A stretch of DNA of 64,000 nucleotides from Schistosoma mansoni. Its lineage: Eukaryota; Platyhelminthes; Trematoda; Strigeidida; Schistosomatidae. This document shows, piece after piece, positions 48,401-60,400 of this stretch (position 1 is its first letter; every line of letters begins with the position of its first letter). The position numbers were made by a program, and so were the translations under genes. The DNA lies in contig NC_031495.1 of the NCBI RefSeq assembly GCF_000237925.1, forward strand, positions 13,837,749 through 13,901,748. Reading direction: 5' to 3'. The notes under the pieces are model-generated. The model searched no databases. It saw nothing but the letters and a program-made list of their open reading frames with translations, and was not told where the DNA came from.

Positions 48401-50315
48401 TCCCCCGACCAATGGAAATCAGAAGTCAGACGAGAAGAGGTAGGAAAGATATATTTGATACGTTATCAATATATCGCGAAGCGTTTATTCTAAGCTGGCT
48501 AGTGAACGTAGGAGCAGTGTCCCACGCTGGTTCGAAACGTGACCTGGTACGGATGCATGACCGAAAGCATTCAGTTAAACAAGTCCACTTAAACAACGTG
48601 GTCAGCATCCAATGTCGAACACTTAATGAGCTATTGATTTTGGGGGTTTATTTACAGCTACATTACCAAATACGGTAGCTCGTTAAGAGGAAGCTTTTTT
48701 ATTCCTTCCACAACCACTTGAACACTTTTAAAGGAGGACCTGAACCTTCGTAGAAATACTTAATCCAAGGATTACTGAAGCGTGAATGTAGCTGCAATCT
48801 GTTTCACCAATCCCGTTGCTTTTAGTTCCTACGACTTAATTGGCGCAACCTATAAGTGTTTTTGCTGTAGTACGTTATATATTGACGTTCACTTGGAAAC
48901 AAGAGCGATCTGAAACAACAACACAACAGTCAGGACCGGTAAGTGCCTCTGAAGTGAAAACGCGGTGTACTGGCACAACAGATATATTTTTCGAAAGTGA
49001 AAGACGCGGTTCGAGTAAAAAAAAAGAGAAACTTATTACAAAATAGTTTTATTCTTTGTTCTACATGTTCAGATCGCGTACGGCTTGTTACTCTTCTTCC
49101 AGTGCGTTTACTCTTTGTTGCTCTGCAATAAGAAAAACAAACTCTCACTAGTAGCGTCGCATGTAGTGATTTTTAGCACCGTTACATGACTTCGTGAGCG
49201 CCTTCCCCTTGTTCGTTATGTTATCGCTATGTTTTCACCTGATAATTCTAGGTGGTCAAGGTGTTATCGTATCACTTCTCATTACTAAAGTCAAGGAGAA
49301 TTCTCCAAAATCAGATTAAGCTCTCGATCTTACAACTAATAAATTGTCTGTCTCCAATATGAAATACTGTCTCAACCAATTTTACTACTACCTATTCAGT
49401 GGACGGCCTTAATAAACGGCTAAGTACTCACGTATTTTAGCGCTAACTATCCACGCCCGGAATAGATGTCTAATACGTACTCAGGGTGAGACGTTCTCAT
49501 ACTCATTAGTTATACATTCACCAACCAGCCAGGTAACTCGATACCTGCAAGTTCTAACAGCTTTACAGCTCTGATGTAGATATAATCATTTCTACTGAAA
49601 ATATAACAATCTCCAAATAACCATCAAATCCATTGAGTCTAGTGCAGTAGAGTGGTTAGGCTACTGTCACTAGGCTACTAATGACCTGAAACTATCTTTT
49701 GGGATAAACAGACGAGCCCAAAAAACCAGTTAGTTTGTACTACGTCCTTACTAAGAACTTGAATGTGTCAGATATCTGGATTTTAATTTGATCTCCTAGA
49801 ATCCTTTTTCGTGATTAGGATTTATTGGCTTACTTCTTTTGTGCTCATCTTTTGTTACTAAATGACAGCTTCATAATTTGTGTCTCTACGCTAAGGGTAG
49901 TCCGGTATGTCGGCGGATGGACTCGTTGGTTGTCATGTCTGTTTAGCCTGTTATCTGTTTGAATTAAACTAGTTCATAAATTAGTGGATGATTATTCGGC
50001 TTCTCACTGAAAATGGTTTTTGACAAAACTGTATCACCAACCGAAGTACCCCTTCACGTGATAATGAGAACAATTTTAGCTAATTCATTACTCCTCTACC
50101 AGTTTTGTTTACTGTTAGAGTCCTGTCCTCCCCCCCACTTTCTTTATAGTAAACAATATGAAAGTCTCTCTTGACAAAGAAATACTTGATGGTATGTACT
50201 ATCGCAGTTATGAGTAAATATCAGATTTATATTGTTACAAACATCGTGGTCTTTAAGCAAATGAATATTATGGATTAACTAAAACATTTTAAGATTTTTA
50301 GTAATCACTGTGTAA
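48401..50315. other. No recognised gene or repeat
   Basis: Short frames at 48412-48678 and 48840-49046 show no known domain. The stretch was searched by eye for LINE, SINE and LTR signatures without success. Confidence 0.3.
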
Positions 50316-50680
50316 GCAGGCGGGTGTAGGTGTAGGAGTGGGTTGGAAGCTAGGGGCGGCCAGAACAAAATGTGGCACAAATTTATAAAGTCACTGACAA
50401 GTTGACTGAGCCATGTTGGTAGGTGTAGACTTCCTGGTTGGGATCCGCGAGATGACAACAACCGATGGTTAGGGACCTTGAATAACATGGCTCAAAATCG
50501 TTTGCAAAAGTAAAGGTGCATCCACTCTTAGTGTTCTCCCAAATTCTAATCTTCTGAATTCTTCATGATCCTTTCTCCTTTTCTCTTTCCAAATTTATTT
50601 CACTGGATTATATTCCTTGAATAACATCTTCCAACCCCAATCTTTCCGATTACTGCTTATAATTTTACTACTACCACTAT

Positions 50681-51178
50681 GGTCCCCAAATGCCCTGGTA
50701 CGGCCGAGAGTGGGGAGAGTCCACTCTCCCTCTCCAAATGCTCTCACATGGCCACGCGTATATAGCCTCTGCCAGGGAAGTCCTACCCACTGCCTTCTCG
50801 TGGCAGGGGTGTTGTTCACGAAATTGAGAGGACGAAAAGCGAATGTTCGGCGATTTAACCGGGTTGGTGGACACGGAAAGTCCACCTAGGGAAGTTGGAA
50901 AACCCTGATTCCACACAAACGGTGCACATGGGCTCCAGTATCCTGAGGGAACAAGTGGTGTATAAATCAATTGTTGGTCACCGGCTACCATGAGACTGCA
51001 TCTCCTTACGATGCTCCACTGCCTTGTGGATCAGACCTTCAGGTCAAAGGCTCCAAGTGTGGTCCCCTAAGAAAACCACCTGCTTCAGTTTGGGCACCTG
51101 GGCGGTAGTATTCCAGTCCTCACACAAATCAAATGAGATTTGTGTGGCGCATGTGTATCTGTCCTGTTTGTACCAATT
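50681..51178 (+). repeat. Rep-473 copy, left arm of palindrome
   Basis: Starts TCCCCAAATGCCCTGGTACGG and runs to the N gap. Its reverse complement is almost exactly repeated at 51379-51858; the one difference noticed is CCCTGG versus CCATGG at the outer end. The sequence between GCGCAT and the gap is not matched on the right. Confidence 0.8.
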
Positions 51179-51378
51179 NNNNNNNNNNNNNNNNNNNNNN
51201 NNNNNNNNNNNNNNNNNNNNNNNNNNNNNNNNNNNNNNNNNNNNNNNNNNNNNNNNNNNNNNNNNNNNNNNNNNNNNNNNNNNNNNNNNNNNNNNNNNNN
51301 NNNNNNNNNNNNNNNNNNNNNNNNNNNNNNNNNNNNNNNNNNNNNNNNNNNNNNNNNNNNNNNNNNNNNNNNNNNNNN
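51179..51378. other. Assembly gap, 200 N
   Basis: Exactly 200 undetermined bases between the two arms of a near-perfect palindrome. The round number suggests a placeholder of unknown true length. Confidence 0.95.
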
Positions 51379-51858
51379 ATGCGCCACACAAATCTCATTT
51401 GATTTGTGTGAGGACTGGAATACTACCGCCCAGGTGCCCAAACTGAAGCAGGTGGTTTTCTTAGGGGACCACACTTGGAGCCTTTGACCTGAAGGTCTGA
51501 TCCACAAGGCAGTGGAGCATCGTAAGGAGATGCAGTCTCATGGTAGCCGGTGACCAACAATTGATTTATACACCACTTGTTCCCTCAGGATACTGGAGCC
51601 CATGTGCACCGTTTGTGTGGAATCAGGGTTTTCCAACTTCCCTAGGTGGACTTTCCGTGTCCACCAACCCGGTTAAATCGCCGAACATTCGCTTTTCGTC
51701 CTCTCAATTTCGTGAACAACACCCCTGCCACGAGAAGGCAGTGGGTAGGACTTCCCTGGCAGAGGCTATATACGCGTGGCCATGTGAGAGCATTTGGAGA
51801 GGGAGAGTGGACTCTCCCCACTCTCGGCCGTACCATGGCATTTGGGGGCAATTTATAT
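51379..51858 (-). repeat. Rep-473 copy, right arm of palindrome
   Basis: Near-perfect inverted copy of 50681-51178. Open frames here are mirror images of those on the left arm and have no independent meaning. Confidence 0.8.
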
Positions 51859-52507
51859 ACAAAAGATTTCTTTCAGTCATTTTGCATGTGTCATATCACT
51901 TCGTCCTGTCGGTCCTGTTTTTGATTGTCTGTCTTCGTAGGTTTTGTCTTCATCTACCATTATATTCATGCTGTCTTTATTTATTATCCCCTGAATTTTT
52001 GACTAACTGACCTCTTCCGTATGAGTTCATACATTGGGTTCTAGAAGTCCTCTGTGATTCCTAGTTCTCCTGATCCAGATCTTTGACTTCCCCAGTCAAA
52101 TGCGTGTCCATGGTTGTCCGCCTTAATTATTATCAGTGATAGTACATCATATCACCTCATTGCTAATTTATGTTTATTTATGCTCATGTGCAGAGGGGAC
52201 CTAGTTTTTCTAATGTAATATTTTTCATTCGGTGCGATTTATTTTGTAAATGATGTCATTTATCATCCTCTTTTGCTGTTGTGTCTCTTGGTATGTATAG
52301 AATGGAATGAAGCGATTCTGTTGTCTTGTGAGGGACGTGTATATTGGGGGGGGATCACTTGTTTTTAAAGAACCGAAGGAATTCTGAAAGTAATTCTATC
52401 AATCAAGGTTCTTAGAAACTCCCAAAAGAATTCTAGGAATAAATAAATATGGGATTTTTATTTTTTATTTAAACACATTAATATTGGTACAAGGAAGCAC
52501 CAGATAC
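51859..52507. other. Unassigned spacer between two Rep-473 copies
   Basis: About 650 bp, T-rich, with a GGGGGGGG run near 52347 and an A/T-rich end (52440-52490) that may be the 3' tail of the following - strand repeat copy. No coding capacity recognised. Confidence 0.35.
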
Positions 52508-52733
52508 ATATGCGCCACACAAATCTCATTTGATTTGTGTGAGGACTGGAATACTACCGCCCAGGTGCCCAAACTGAAGCAGGTGGTTTTCTTAGGGGAC
52601 CACACTTGGAGCCTTTGACCTGAAGGTCTGATCCACAAGGCAGTGGAGCATCGTAAGGAGATGCAGTCTCATGGTAGCCGGTGACCAACAATTGACTTAT
52701 ACACCACTTGTTCCCTCAGGATACTTTGAATCG
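52508..52733 (-). repeat. Rep-473 copy, 5'-truncated
   Basis: Nearly the same sequence as the inner part of 51379-51858, but it stops at CCTCAGGATAC where the RTE tail resumes. It lacks the 5' half of the repeat. Confidence 0.75.
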
Positions 52734-53145
52734 ACAACTGCATCTCTGTGCTAATGTGGTATGGCAACTCGAACTGATATACTTACGTACGAAGTTCTTC
52801 GTTTTGGCTGACTGAAGCAGGTGGGTCAATAACAATAGTCCTCACATCACTGCGAGTTTTCACGATAACTCAGTAATATTGATAATATGCCTGTTCCGAC
52901 TCAAATACTTCAAATTAATCACTAGACTTATTCTCACACCTTTTGGCACTGGATAGACTGAATCATCCGGTTATTTCACTTCCTTTCTTTCAAAGCTCAT
53001 GAGCTTCCTCGTTTTCGTATAACCTTTCGTACCTCAAAGATTCTATTTATATTGAGACTTGTGACGTTATGAGGGTGGATGAGTCAGTAATATTTAACTG
53101 ACACAAAGTTCTTACTGGGAATTTTTCCCGAGAAACTTGACTTAG

Positions 53146-53409
53146 CTGTTGTCTCTTAAGTCAAATTTGATACAGTGGAACAAAATTTATAATCGGTTGA
53201 AAAAAAGTAAAGCTCAACTGGAACGATACAATAATACTAACCAACAGTTATTGATTATTGATGTGAAACATGCCATAGATTGTAGGCCTTGTGACTGGAG
53301 TACTTCAGGTGTCTCTGTATTTATCGCTGAGATGTATTTTTTTGTTCATTTGTCTATCGTAACCTTTCGGCATTATTTATTACCCTATTTATCTGATTGT
53401 AGCTCATAA
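53146..53409 (+). CDS. Possible exon of an unrecognised gene
   Basis: An open frame after an AG acceptor (CTTAG then CTG TTG TCT) reads NKIYNRLKKSKAQLERYNNT followed by LLIIDVKHAIDCRPCDWSTS. It looks more protein-like than its surroundings up to a possible GT donor near 53308; the frame then becomes hydrophobic and ends at 53409. I do not recognise the family and found no partner exon. It lies 540 bp upstream of NAPRT on the same strand. Confidence 0.25.
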   Translation: MLSLKSNLIQWNKIYNRLKKSKAQLERYNNTNQQLLIIDVKHAIDCRPCDWSTSGVSVFIAEMYFFVHLSIVTFRHYLLPYLSDCSS

Positions 53410-53946
53410 TACTTAGGTTGTTTTTCTCTTGATTAGTGAGTTGCATGTCATCGTTTAGTATATAATACATATCTAAGATATGGTGCGAACGAGTTTATAT
53501 TATCAAGACCAACTTTTTGTAATTACATATTGACAACAAAAATCTTTACCTATTTCGATGTATCTAGTGGGTTAGTGATAATTTGTTTATTTTACCAAGT
53601 GTTTTGTAGATGTTGCTGAAACTTTAATATCTTCCAATAATGGTGGATTTGAATGTTAAACTTACTAACTAAAACCAATTAATTTCACCCTAGTTCTGAG
53701 ACCTTCGTTGTGTTTATAAATTTATATTGGTAAATATTTTGTAAATTTTTTTATTGTAATCAATTATGTACGTCCTTGTACATATGTGTACATACATCTA
53801 TTTAACATTCTTGTTTTACTTTTATATTTCAGTTTCATATTCTAGCTAATATGTTATTTTATGCTTTACCTAGTTTGTGCACTTCATACAGAATAACCTT
53901 TCGTTGGAATTAAAGGAATACTTATTCTTAATAAATCTCACAAGAA

Positions 53947-55778
53947 ATGGCATCTCACTTTGGTGTAGTGCAACCGATTTTCACGGGTAAGATGCTTCTG
54001 GAACTCATTCTATCCTGTTATCAGTCTAATTATATAAATATTAACCTGTAGTTTCCTATCAGTTAGCAATTAATTGCAATGTTTTTTTGTTTTGACAGTA
54101 TAAGTTAATGCAGAAAAAGTGCACAAAAGCATCAAATTACTGTCATTATAAAAAATGGTTTATATCTTCCCTCAACTCTTAATAGATTCTAGCATAGAAG
54201 TAGGAATTATTTAAGCATCCCGTTATATCCCATCCTTATGGAGGGTTAACACGTTTAAAACTAAGTGCACAAAACTTGTTTTTGTTGACTTAAATCCAAC
54301 AGCTTTGATTAGTGCAAAAAGTGACCAGTTAACTTTTCGTCAGTACCAATGACTAATGATTAGTTTGACTTTAAAACGTTCGCCAACTAAGCTAGGTCAG
54401 AGAATAAATTAGTTTCAGAGTTTTCACTTTAATCTAAAAAACGTGTAACTATTTTATTACTACATATTTATAAGTTCCTCAGTTTTGATAATCTTAAATG
54501 TTCTTCATACCAAAACGTGGCACCAGCTCATGAATTCATTAACTATTGGCCTAAGCCATTTTGATAGATCCAGACTACCTTATTGAGGTCCACAACCAGT
54601 AGTTAGATATTTGGCGTTTGTTATAACTTGTGGCCGAGTGGATGCTTTGTTAACGTATAACGTGATAAGACCGCCAATCAGAGAGCAGCGAATTATCGAT
54701 TGGAACAGTGATACACGAAAACCGTATGAGCAGTCTAGAGTACTTGTCGGTCCTGCTTCTGCCTAGCCCATCCAGTTAAGTTCAGAACAGCCTCTGCGGT
54801 ATGAATCATTATATTTCAAACATACTGAGTTTATATACCAATCAAACTGACCACATCGTACCATAAATTAGAAAATAACATATATACAAGATTTAGCCAA
54901 ATTTGACTGTGAATAGGGGAACAGTAATCAATAGACTGGGTGTAATTCATGAATGGTAAATCGTATAACAATAGTTCATAGTTCAAAATAAAGCTCATGA
55001 CAAGAGGGACACGAATATGAATACTTTAGTTATTTAGCGATTATACGATGAAAAGTATACGCATAATATTGGTTCATAAATAGATCTCAAAGTTACCATT
55101 CACTATTGTTATCTGGACATAACAGGATGAGGATTCAGAATCGTCCTCAATGCATCCCTCCTACATGTCGAGGGTGGGGACAGTCAGCTCTCCCTCTCGA
55201 AATGCTCTCACATAGCCACATGAATACAACCACTGGTCGGGGAAGTCCTACTAACTACCTTCTCGTGGCGAGTGAATTTACTTTTTATCATTCTCTCTTG
55301 CAGGATTCCTTCATGCTACCTTTCCCCTTAACTCTTTCACACCATTTTCCCATGATTTAGTTTGTCTATCTGTCCTAAAATAACTTTTATCTCTTTTCAG
55401 ATTTCTATGAATTAACAATGTCATATGCTTATTGGAAAGCTGAAAAAGCCAATGATACTGCAACTTTTGAAATATTTTTTCGTAAAAATCCTTTCAATGG
55501 AGAGTTCACTATATTTGCTGGTCTTCAAGATTGTATTGACTATTTAAGTTCGTTTAAGTTCACTCAAGATGGTAAGTGGAACAGAATTTACCTAGGCAGA
55601 TTAAAATTCTACATTTCATGTTATGCTATCTCTTGGAATAAACGTGATTTATGGGTTATTACATTTGTGCTCTTTCATGTATTGCATGTTCGGTATTAAT
55701 ATTTAATTGACAAAAGTACTCTAATAGCTCAAAAGCGTACTGAAAATAATACATCGACCCCAACTGAATTCAATAAAC

Positions 55779-55832
<54 letters not shown>

Positions 55833-56287
55833 CATTGCTGAAGGGTTCCATACTAGAATACATCAGCTGTCCAGTGCCTCATGGTCCTCATCGATTGTCT
55901 GTCTTAGGTTAGTCCAACCGGTAAACTTTGAAACTTAATCTCCAAAGTCCGTTCATACTAACTACAGTAATATGTTACGTGTTGATTCATCTTTTTTTCC
56001 TAAAATGTATTACTAGTATTTTGCAATAAACTCTAAATCACATCAATTTTTCTTTTATATTTCTAAATAACATTAGATATTGATTATTTGCGAAAAGTTA
56101 TGCCATCAACTGTTGATCCTGATTTCTTTGATTATTTGCTTAGTATTGACACAAAGGGATTATCGTTATGGTCTGTTAAAGAATGTTCAGTTGTTTTCCC
56201 AAAAGTTCCTATTATGCGAGTTGAAGGACCAGTAGTATTATGTCAACTTGTAGAATCAACATTATTGAATTTGGTTAATTATGCAAG
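53947..56287 (+). CDS. NAPRT: Nicotinate phosphoribosyltransferase, first three exons (gene continues beyond the window)
   Basis: Exons 53947-53986, 55401-55571 and 56077-56287 join in frame (phases 1, 1, then 2 at the last donor). NAPRT makes nicotinate mononucleotide from nicotinate and phosphoribosyl pyrophosphate, the first step of the Preiss-Handler NAD salvage route in the cytosol. The start [20 protein letters not shown] leads into the N-terminal family signature ([46 protein letters not shown]). About 140 of the usual 530 or so residues are visible; catalytic loops and C-terminus are missing. No later NAPRT exon was seen in 56288-64000, so intron 3 exceeds 7.7 kb and holds nested LINEs. 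A solo LTR and a Rep-473 fragment lie in intron 1, just before exon 2. Confidence 0.92.
54619..55124 (+). mobile_element. Solo LTR, same family as 32101-32610
   Basis: Begins TGTTATAACTTGTGG and ends GGACATAACA, collinear throughout with the copy at 32101-32610 but clearly diverged from it. The 5 bases on each side (GCGTT, GGATG) do not match, so the flanks have changed since insertion or a recombination joined different copies. Old and broken; it lies in NAPRT intron 1. Confidence 0.75.
55139..55274 (+). repeat. Rep-473 fragment (5' part)
   Basis: Shares AGCTCTCCCTCTCGAAATGC and CTTCTCGTGGCGAG with the Rep-473 consensus and breaks off about 130 bp before NAPRT exon 2. It starts 15 bp after the solo LTR. 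Confidence 0.65.
55781..55905 (+). repeat. (TA)n followed by degenerate hammerhead SINE end
   Basis: A TA run (55781-55829) leads into GCATTGCTGAAGGGTTCC, ACTAGAATACATCAGCTGTC and CAGTGCCTCATGG. This is the ribozyme end of the hammerhead SINE with a broken core. It lies in NAPRT intron 2. Confidence 0.55.
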
Positions 56288-56569
56288 GTAATTAATATAT
56301 GCGTATCTTATTTCATTATCACTTCATTGTTATGATTAATTGATGTATCTCATATTTCAATTGTAGATTCATGTACTCCACTTTAATATATATACTTTGG
56401 CACTACCATGGTGCATAAAACAGTCAGACAGTCATAATGAATATAAAGCCTGGTTTATATCTGGGTCACCCCATTTGCTGTACCACATTAGCCAGGCGAG
56501 ATGAAGTTAACGTGATGAATAATTAATAAATCTAAGTGATATATTAGTAGTAATAATTATAAAGATGGG

Positions 56570-56695
56570 ACATTGAAAATATAGTTTTAAAAGACAAAAC
56601 GAAAAGATAATACTGGAACTGGAGATGTAAAGGAAAATAAGGAGTAAATGGTTCTGCGATAATATGACTGATTCTGAGCCATATCACTCAGTATG
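56570..56695 (-). mobile_element. RTE family A-related 3' end fragment
   Basis: The - strand reads SDMAQNQSYYRRTIYSLFSF, matching the ORF end of the complete element (NDMAQNRLQWRRCIHSLCST). It is a short tail-end piece directly abutting the opposite-strand RTE copy. Confidence 0.6.
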
Positions 56696-57494
56696 TGCAA
56701 CCTATTCAGACTTATTAAAGAAACCGGCATTAGGAACCCAACTATTAGCGAAACTATCTCAGACAAAGATGGGCATATCATTCATTCTCAATCCAGGAGA
56801 TTGGATCGATGGGCAGAACACTTTAGGGATCAGTTCAACTGGCCTTCAGCCACACTTCAGTTACCCACGATCCCCAGTCGTCCTGAATGGCAAATTGAGG
56901 TAAGTCCTCCAACTCTCTACGAGGTTGAAAAAGCTATAGGAAATCTGAAGCGAGGGAGAGCCGCAGGCCCTGACAGGTTTACTCCTGAGATTTTTAAGGA
57001 TGGTGGTCCAGTACTAGCAGCGAGATTGACTGAGGTCTTAGGTAGAATCTGGGAACTGGACGTAATTCCATCTGACTGGTCCCAATCACTGATTGTGCCA
57101 GTCTATAAGAAAGGACAAAAGTCCTCCTGTGACAATCACAGAGGAATCAGTTTGACTAATATAGTGTCTAAAATATTAGCTTCAATGATACTTGGACGCC
57201 TAACCAAAGCTCGCGAAGAGCAGACTAGAGAAAACCAAGCTGGTTTCCGACCTGGACGTGGTTGCATAGACCAGATATTCACTCTACGTCAGGTCTTAGA
57301 ACATAGACATACATTCAGACGTCCCACAATAGTAGTATTTCTTGACCTTAAGGCGGCATTTGACTCCGTTGATCGTGAGGTTCTATGGCAGTGTTTGTCA
57401 GTGAAAGGAGTACCAAAGAAGTACATTAACCTCATAAAGGCTCTCTACTCGAACACAACTGGTCGAGTTAGAGCCTATGGCGAACTGTCATCAG

Positions 57495-60400
57495 TCAGTC
57501 AGTCAGTCACAACGTAGAACTTCGTACGTACGTACATCAGTTCGAGTTGCCATACCACATTAGCACAGAGATGCAGTTGTCGATTCAAATCCCATAGTGG
57601 TAGAAGAAGTAGGAGTATAATCAGAAATCCAAAAGATTAGGGGTTTCAAGAAATTATTGAAGGAGTATAGTACAGTGAAATAAATTTGGAAAGAGAAAAA
57701 GATAAAGACATGAGGAATTCAGAAGATTAGAATTTGGTAGAACACAAAGAGTGGATGCATCTTCGCCATTGCAAACGATTTTGAGCCATGTCATTCAAGG
57801 TCTCTAACCATCGGTTGCTGTCATCTCGCGAATCCCAACCAGGTAGTCTACACCTACCAACATGGCCCAGTCCACTTGTCAGTGACTTCATTGATTTGTG
57901 CCACGTTTTGGTCTGGCCACCCCTAGCTTTCTTCCAACCTACTCCTACACCATGAAACATTGCACGTCGGGGCAGTCGGTGGTCGGGCATACGTAACACA
58001 TGTCCCAGCCATCTCAACTGATGAAGTTTCACTACTTCATCAATCGATTTGCCATCCCTACCTAGTACTCGTTTCCTAATAACTGCATTACTTACCCGGT
58101 GGTCCCAGGATATACGAGCAATCCTTCGAAGACACCTATGATCGAACACTAGTAGCCTACGAATATCCTCTACTCTTATTGGCCATGTTTCACTGCCATA
58201 GAGTAGGACGGAGCGAACTGCTGCACAGTAAACCCGTCCTTTGGTTGCTAGACGGATATCTCGCCTACGCCATAAATGACGCAAGTTGGCGAAAGCTAGA
58301 CGAGCCTTCTGTATCCGTGCTGAGATTTCGTCACATACCAGACCACAAGGGCTGATGAGACTTCCAAGATAAGTGAAGTGGTCTACACGCTCAACTACTT
58401 CACTCCCTATCATTAGTTCAGGTGTCGATGCAACCCAATCCTGAAGTAACATTTTGCACTTCGAGGGAGAGAATCGCATTCCGAACATGCCTGCATAGTT
58501 GCTTATAGTGGTCAGAAGACTCTGCATGTTGTCAGCGTCTTCACCGAGTAAAACTATGTCGTCGGCGTATTCTAAGTCGACAAGTGAGTCTCCTGGTAAA
58601 AGTTCAACTCCTGGAGGTTTAGCTGATGAAAGTGCTATCTCTAAAAGTAAGTCAATGACAAAGTTAAACAAGAATGGGGAGAGTGGACAGCCCTGACGAA
58701 CGCCACTTGTGGTAATCAGTTCTGATGACAGTTCGCCATAGGCTCTAACTCGACCAGTTGTGCTCGAGTAGAGAGCCTTTATGAGGTTAATGTACTTCTT
58801 TGGTACTCCTTTCAGTGACAAACAGTGCCATAGAACCTCACGATCAACAGAGTCAAATGCCGCCTTAAGGTCAAGAAATACTACTATTGTGGGACGTCTG
58901 AATTTGTGTCTATGTTCTAGGACCTGACGTAGGGTGAATATCTGGTCTATGCAACCACGTCCAGGTCGGAAACCAGCTTGGTTTTCTCTAGTCTGCTCTT
59001 CACGAGCTTTGGTTAGGCGACCTAGTATTATTGAAGCTAATATTTTAGACACTATATTAGTCAAACTGATCCCTCTGTGATTGTCACAAGAGGACTTTTG
59101 TCCTTTCTTATAAACTGGCACAATCAGTGATTGGGACCAGTCAGATGGAATTACGTCCAGTTCCCAGATTCTACCTAAGACCTCAGTCAATCTCACTGCT
59201 AGTACTGGACCACCATCCTTAAAAATCTCAGGGGTCAACCTGTCAGGGCCTGCTGCTCTCCCTCGCTTCAGATTTCCTATAGCTTTTTCAACCTCACAGA
59301 GGGTTGGAGGACTTACATCAATTTGCCATTCAGGACGACTGGGGATCGTGGGTAATTGAAGTGTGGCTGAAGGCCAGTTGAACTGATCCCTAAAGTGTTC
59401 TGCCCATCGATCCAACCTCCTGGATTGAGAATGAATTATATGCCCATCTTTATCTGAGATGGTTTCACTGATATTCGGGTTCCTAATACCGGTTTCTTTA
59501 ACGAGTCTGAATAGCTGCCTACTGTTACCTATTGCCGCTGCCTTTTCCATCTCTCTTGCTTTCGCTACCCACCACTGTTCACGATCATTACGTAGACTTC
59601 TTATAAGCCTGCGCTTAAGTTGACTCCGCTCTTCGTTATGCTCAGAGCCAGGTGGGATGAGTTTACGAGCATCTATCAGTGCGGTAGATGCTGCCGAGAT
59701 CCATTGTTTCTCCCTAACGTTATGGTTTACCTTATTAGCGGATATCACTGCTGATTCCACAGCTTTTCGGATGTCATTCCACGCTGCCTCGGGGTGGACA
59801 CAACTTACATGGCTGCCTAACTGTTTTTCTAGTTGTTCCTGAAATATATTCTTAGCTTGCCTACCATTAAGTAGAACCCTTAGAGGTTTCCCTGCAGTGT
59901 CTTTCCTACGTCCAGTAAGACGCAGATAGATACGTGCTCGCACTAGAGCATGATCTGAATCTAAGCATGTGCCCCAGAATGAGCGACAGTCTTCTATCGA
60001 GCCCCTCCATCGGTGGCTGATAGCGATGTGATCTAATTGGGTCCAACGTTGGGACGAATTCGGGGGTCGCCAGGTCAAAAGATGTTTTTCCTTATGCTTA
60101 AAGTTAGTATTTGCAAGAAATAGGCGGTTATCTGAGCATAGCTGCAACAGACGGTCGCCATTATCTGTTCTTTTCGCCATGACACCATAAGATCCACCCA
60201 GGTGTCCTTCCCTTTCACTTAGTTTACCTACTTGAGCATTAAAGTCACCTGCTACTATTACTACATCAGAACGCCTAGCTTCTCGGAGAAGGTCAGAAAG
60301 TTTCCTGTAGAACTCATCTTTTATATCGTCTGAGCTGCAGTCAGTGGGAGAGTAGGCAGAGACGACGAAGAGGCAACGACGAATTTCCCTATCTTTCCGA

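Larger units (their letters stand above)
50316..52822 (+). mobile_element. RTE family A 3' end, split by a 2-kb composite insertion
   Basis: 50316-50680 matches the 3' end of the RTE at 57495-61440 (GGTTGGAAGCTAGGGGCGG, ACCGATGGTTAGGGACCTTG). The match resumes at 52734 (TTTGAATCGACAACTGCATC) and runs to the ACTGACTGA-type tail near 52822. The inserted segment, 50681-52733, holds three Rep-473 copies, about 650 bp of unassigned sequence and a 200-N gap. Confidence 0.75.

Noticed and set aside
51024-51507. Open frames of 89-140 codons across the N gap on both strands
   Set aside because: They exist only because Ns carry no stops; the flanking parts are Rep-473 palindrome arms.
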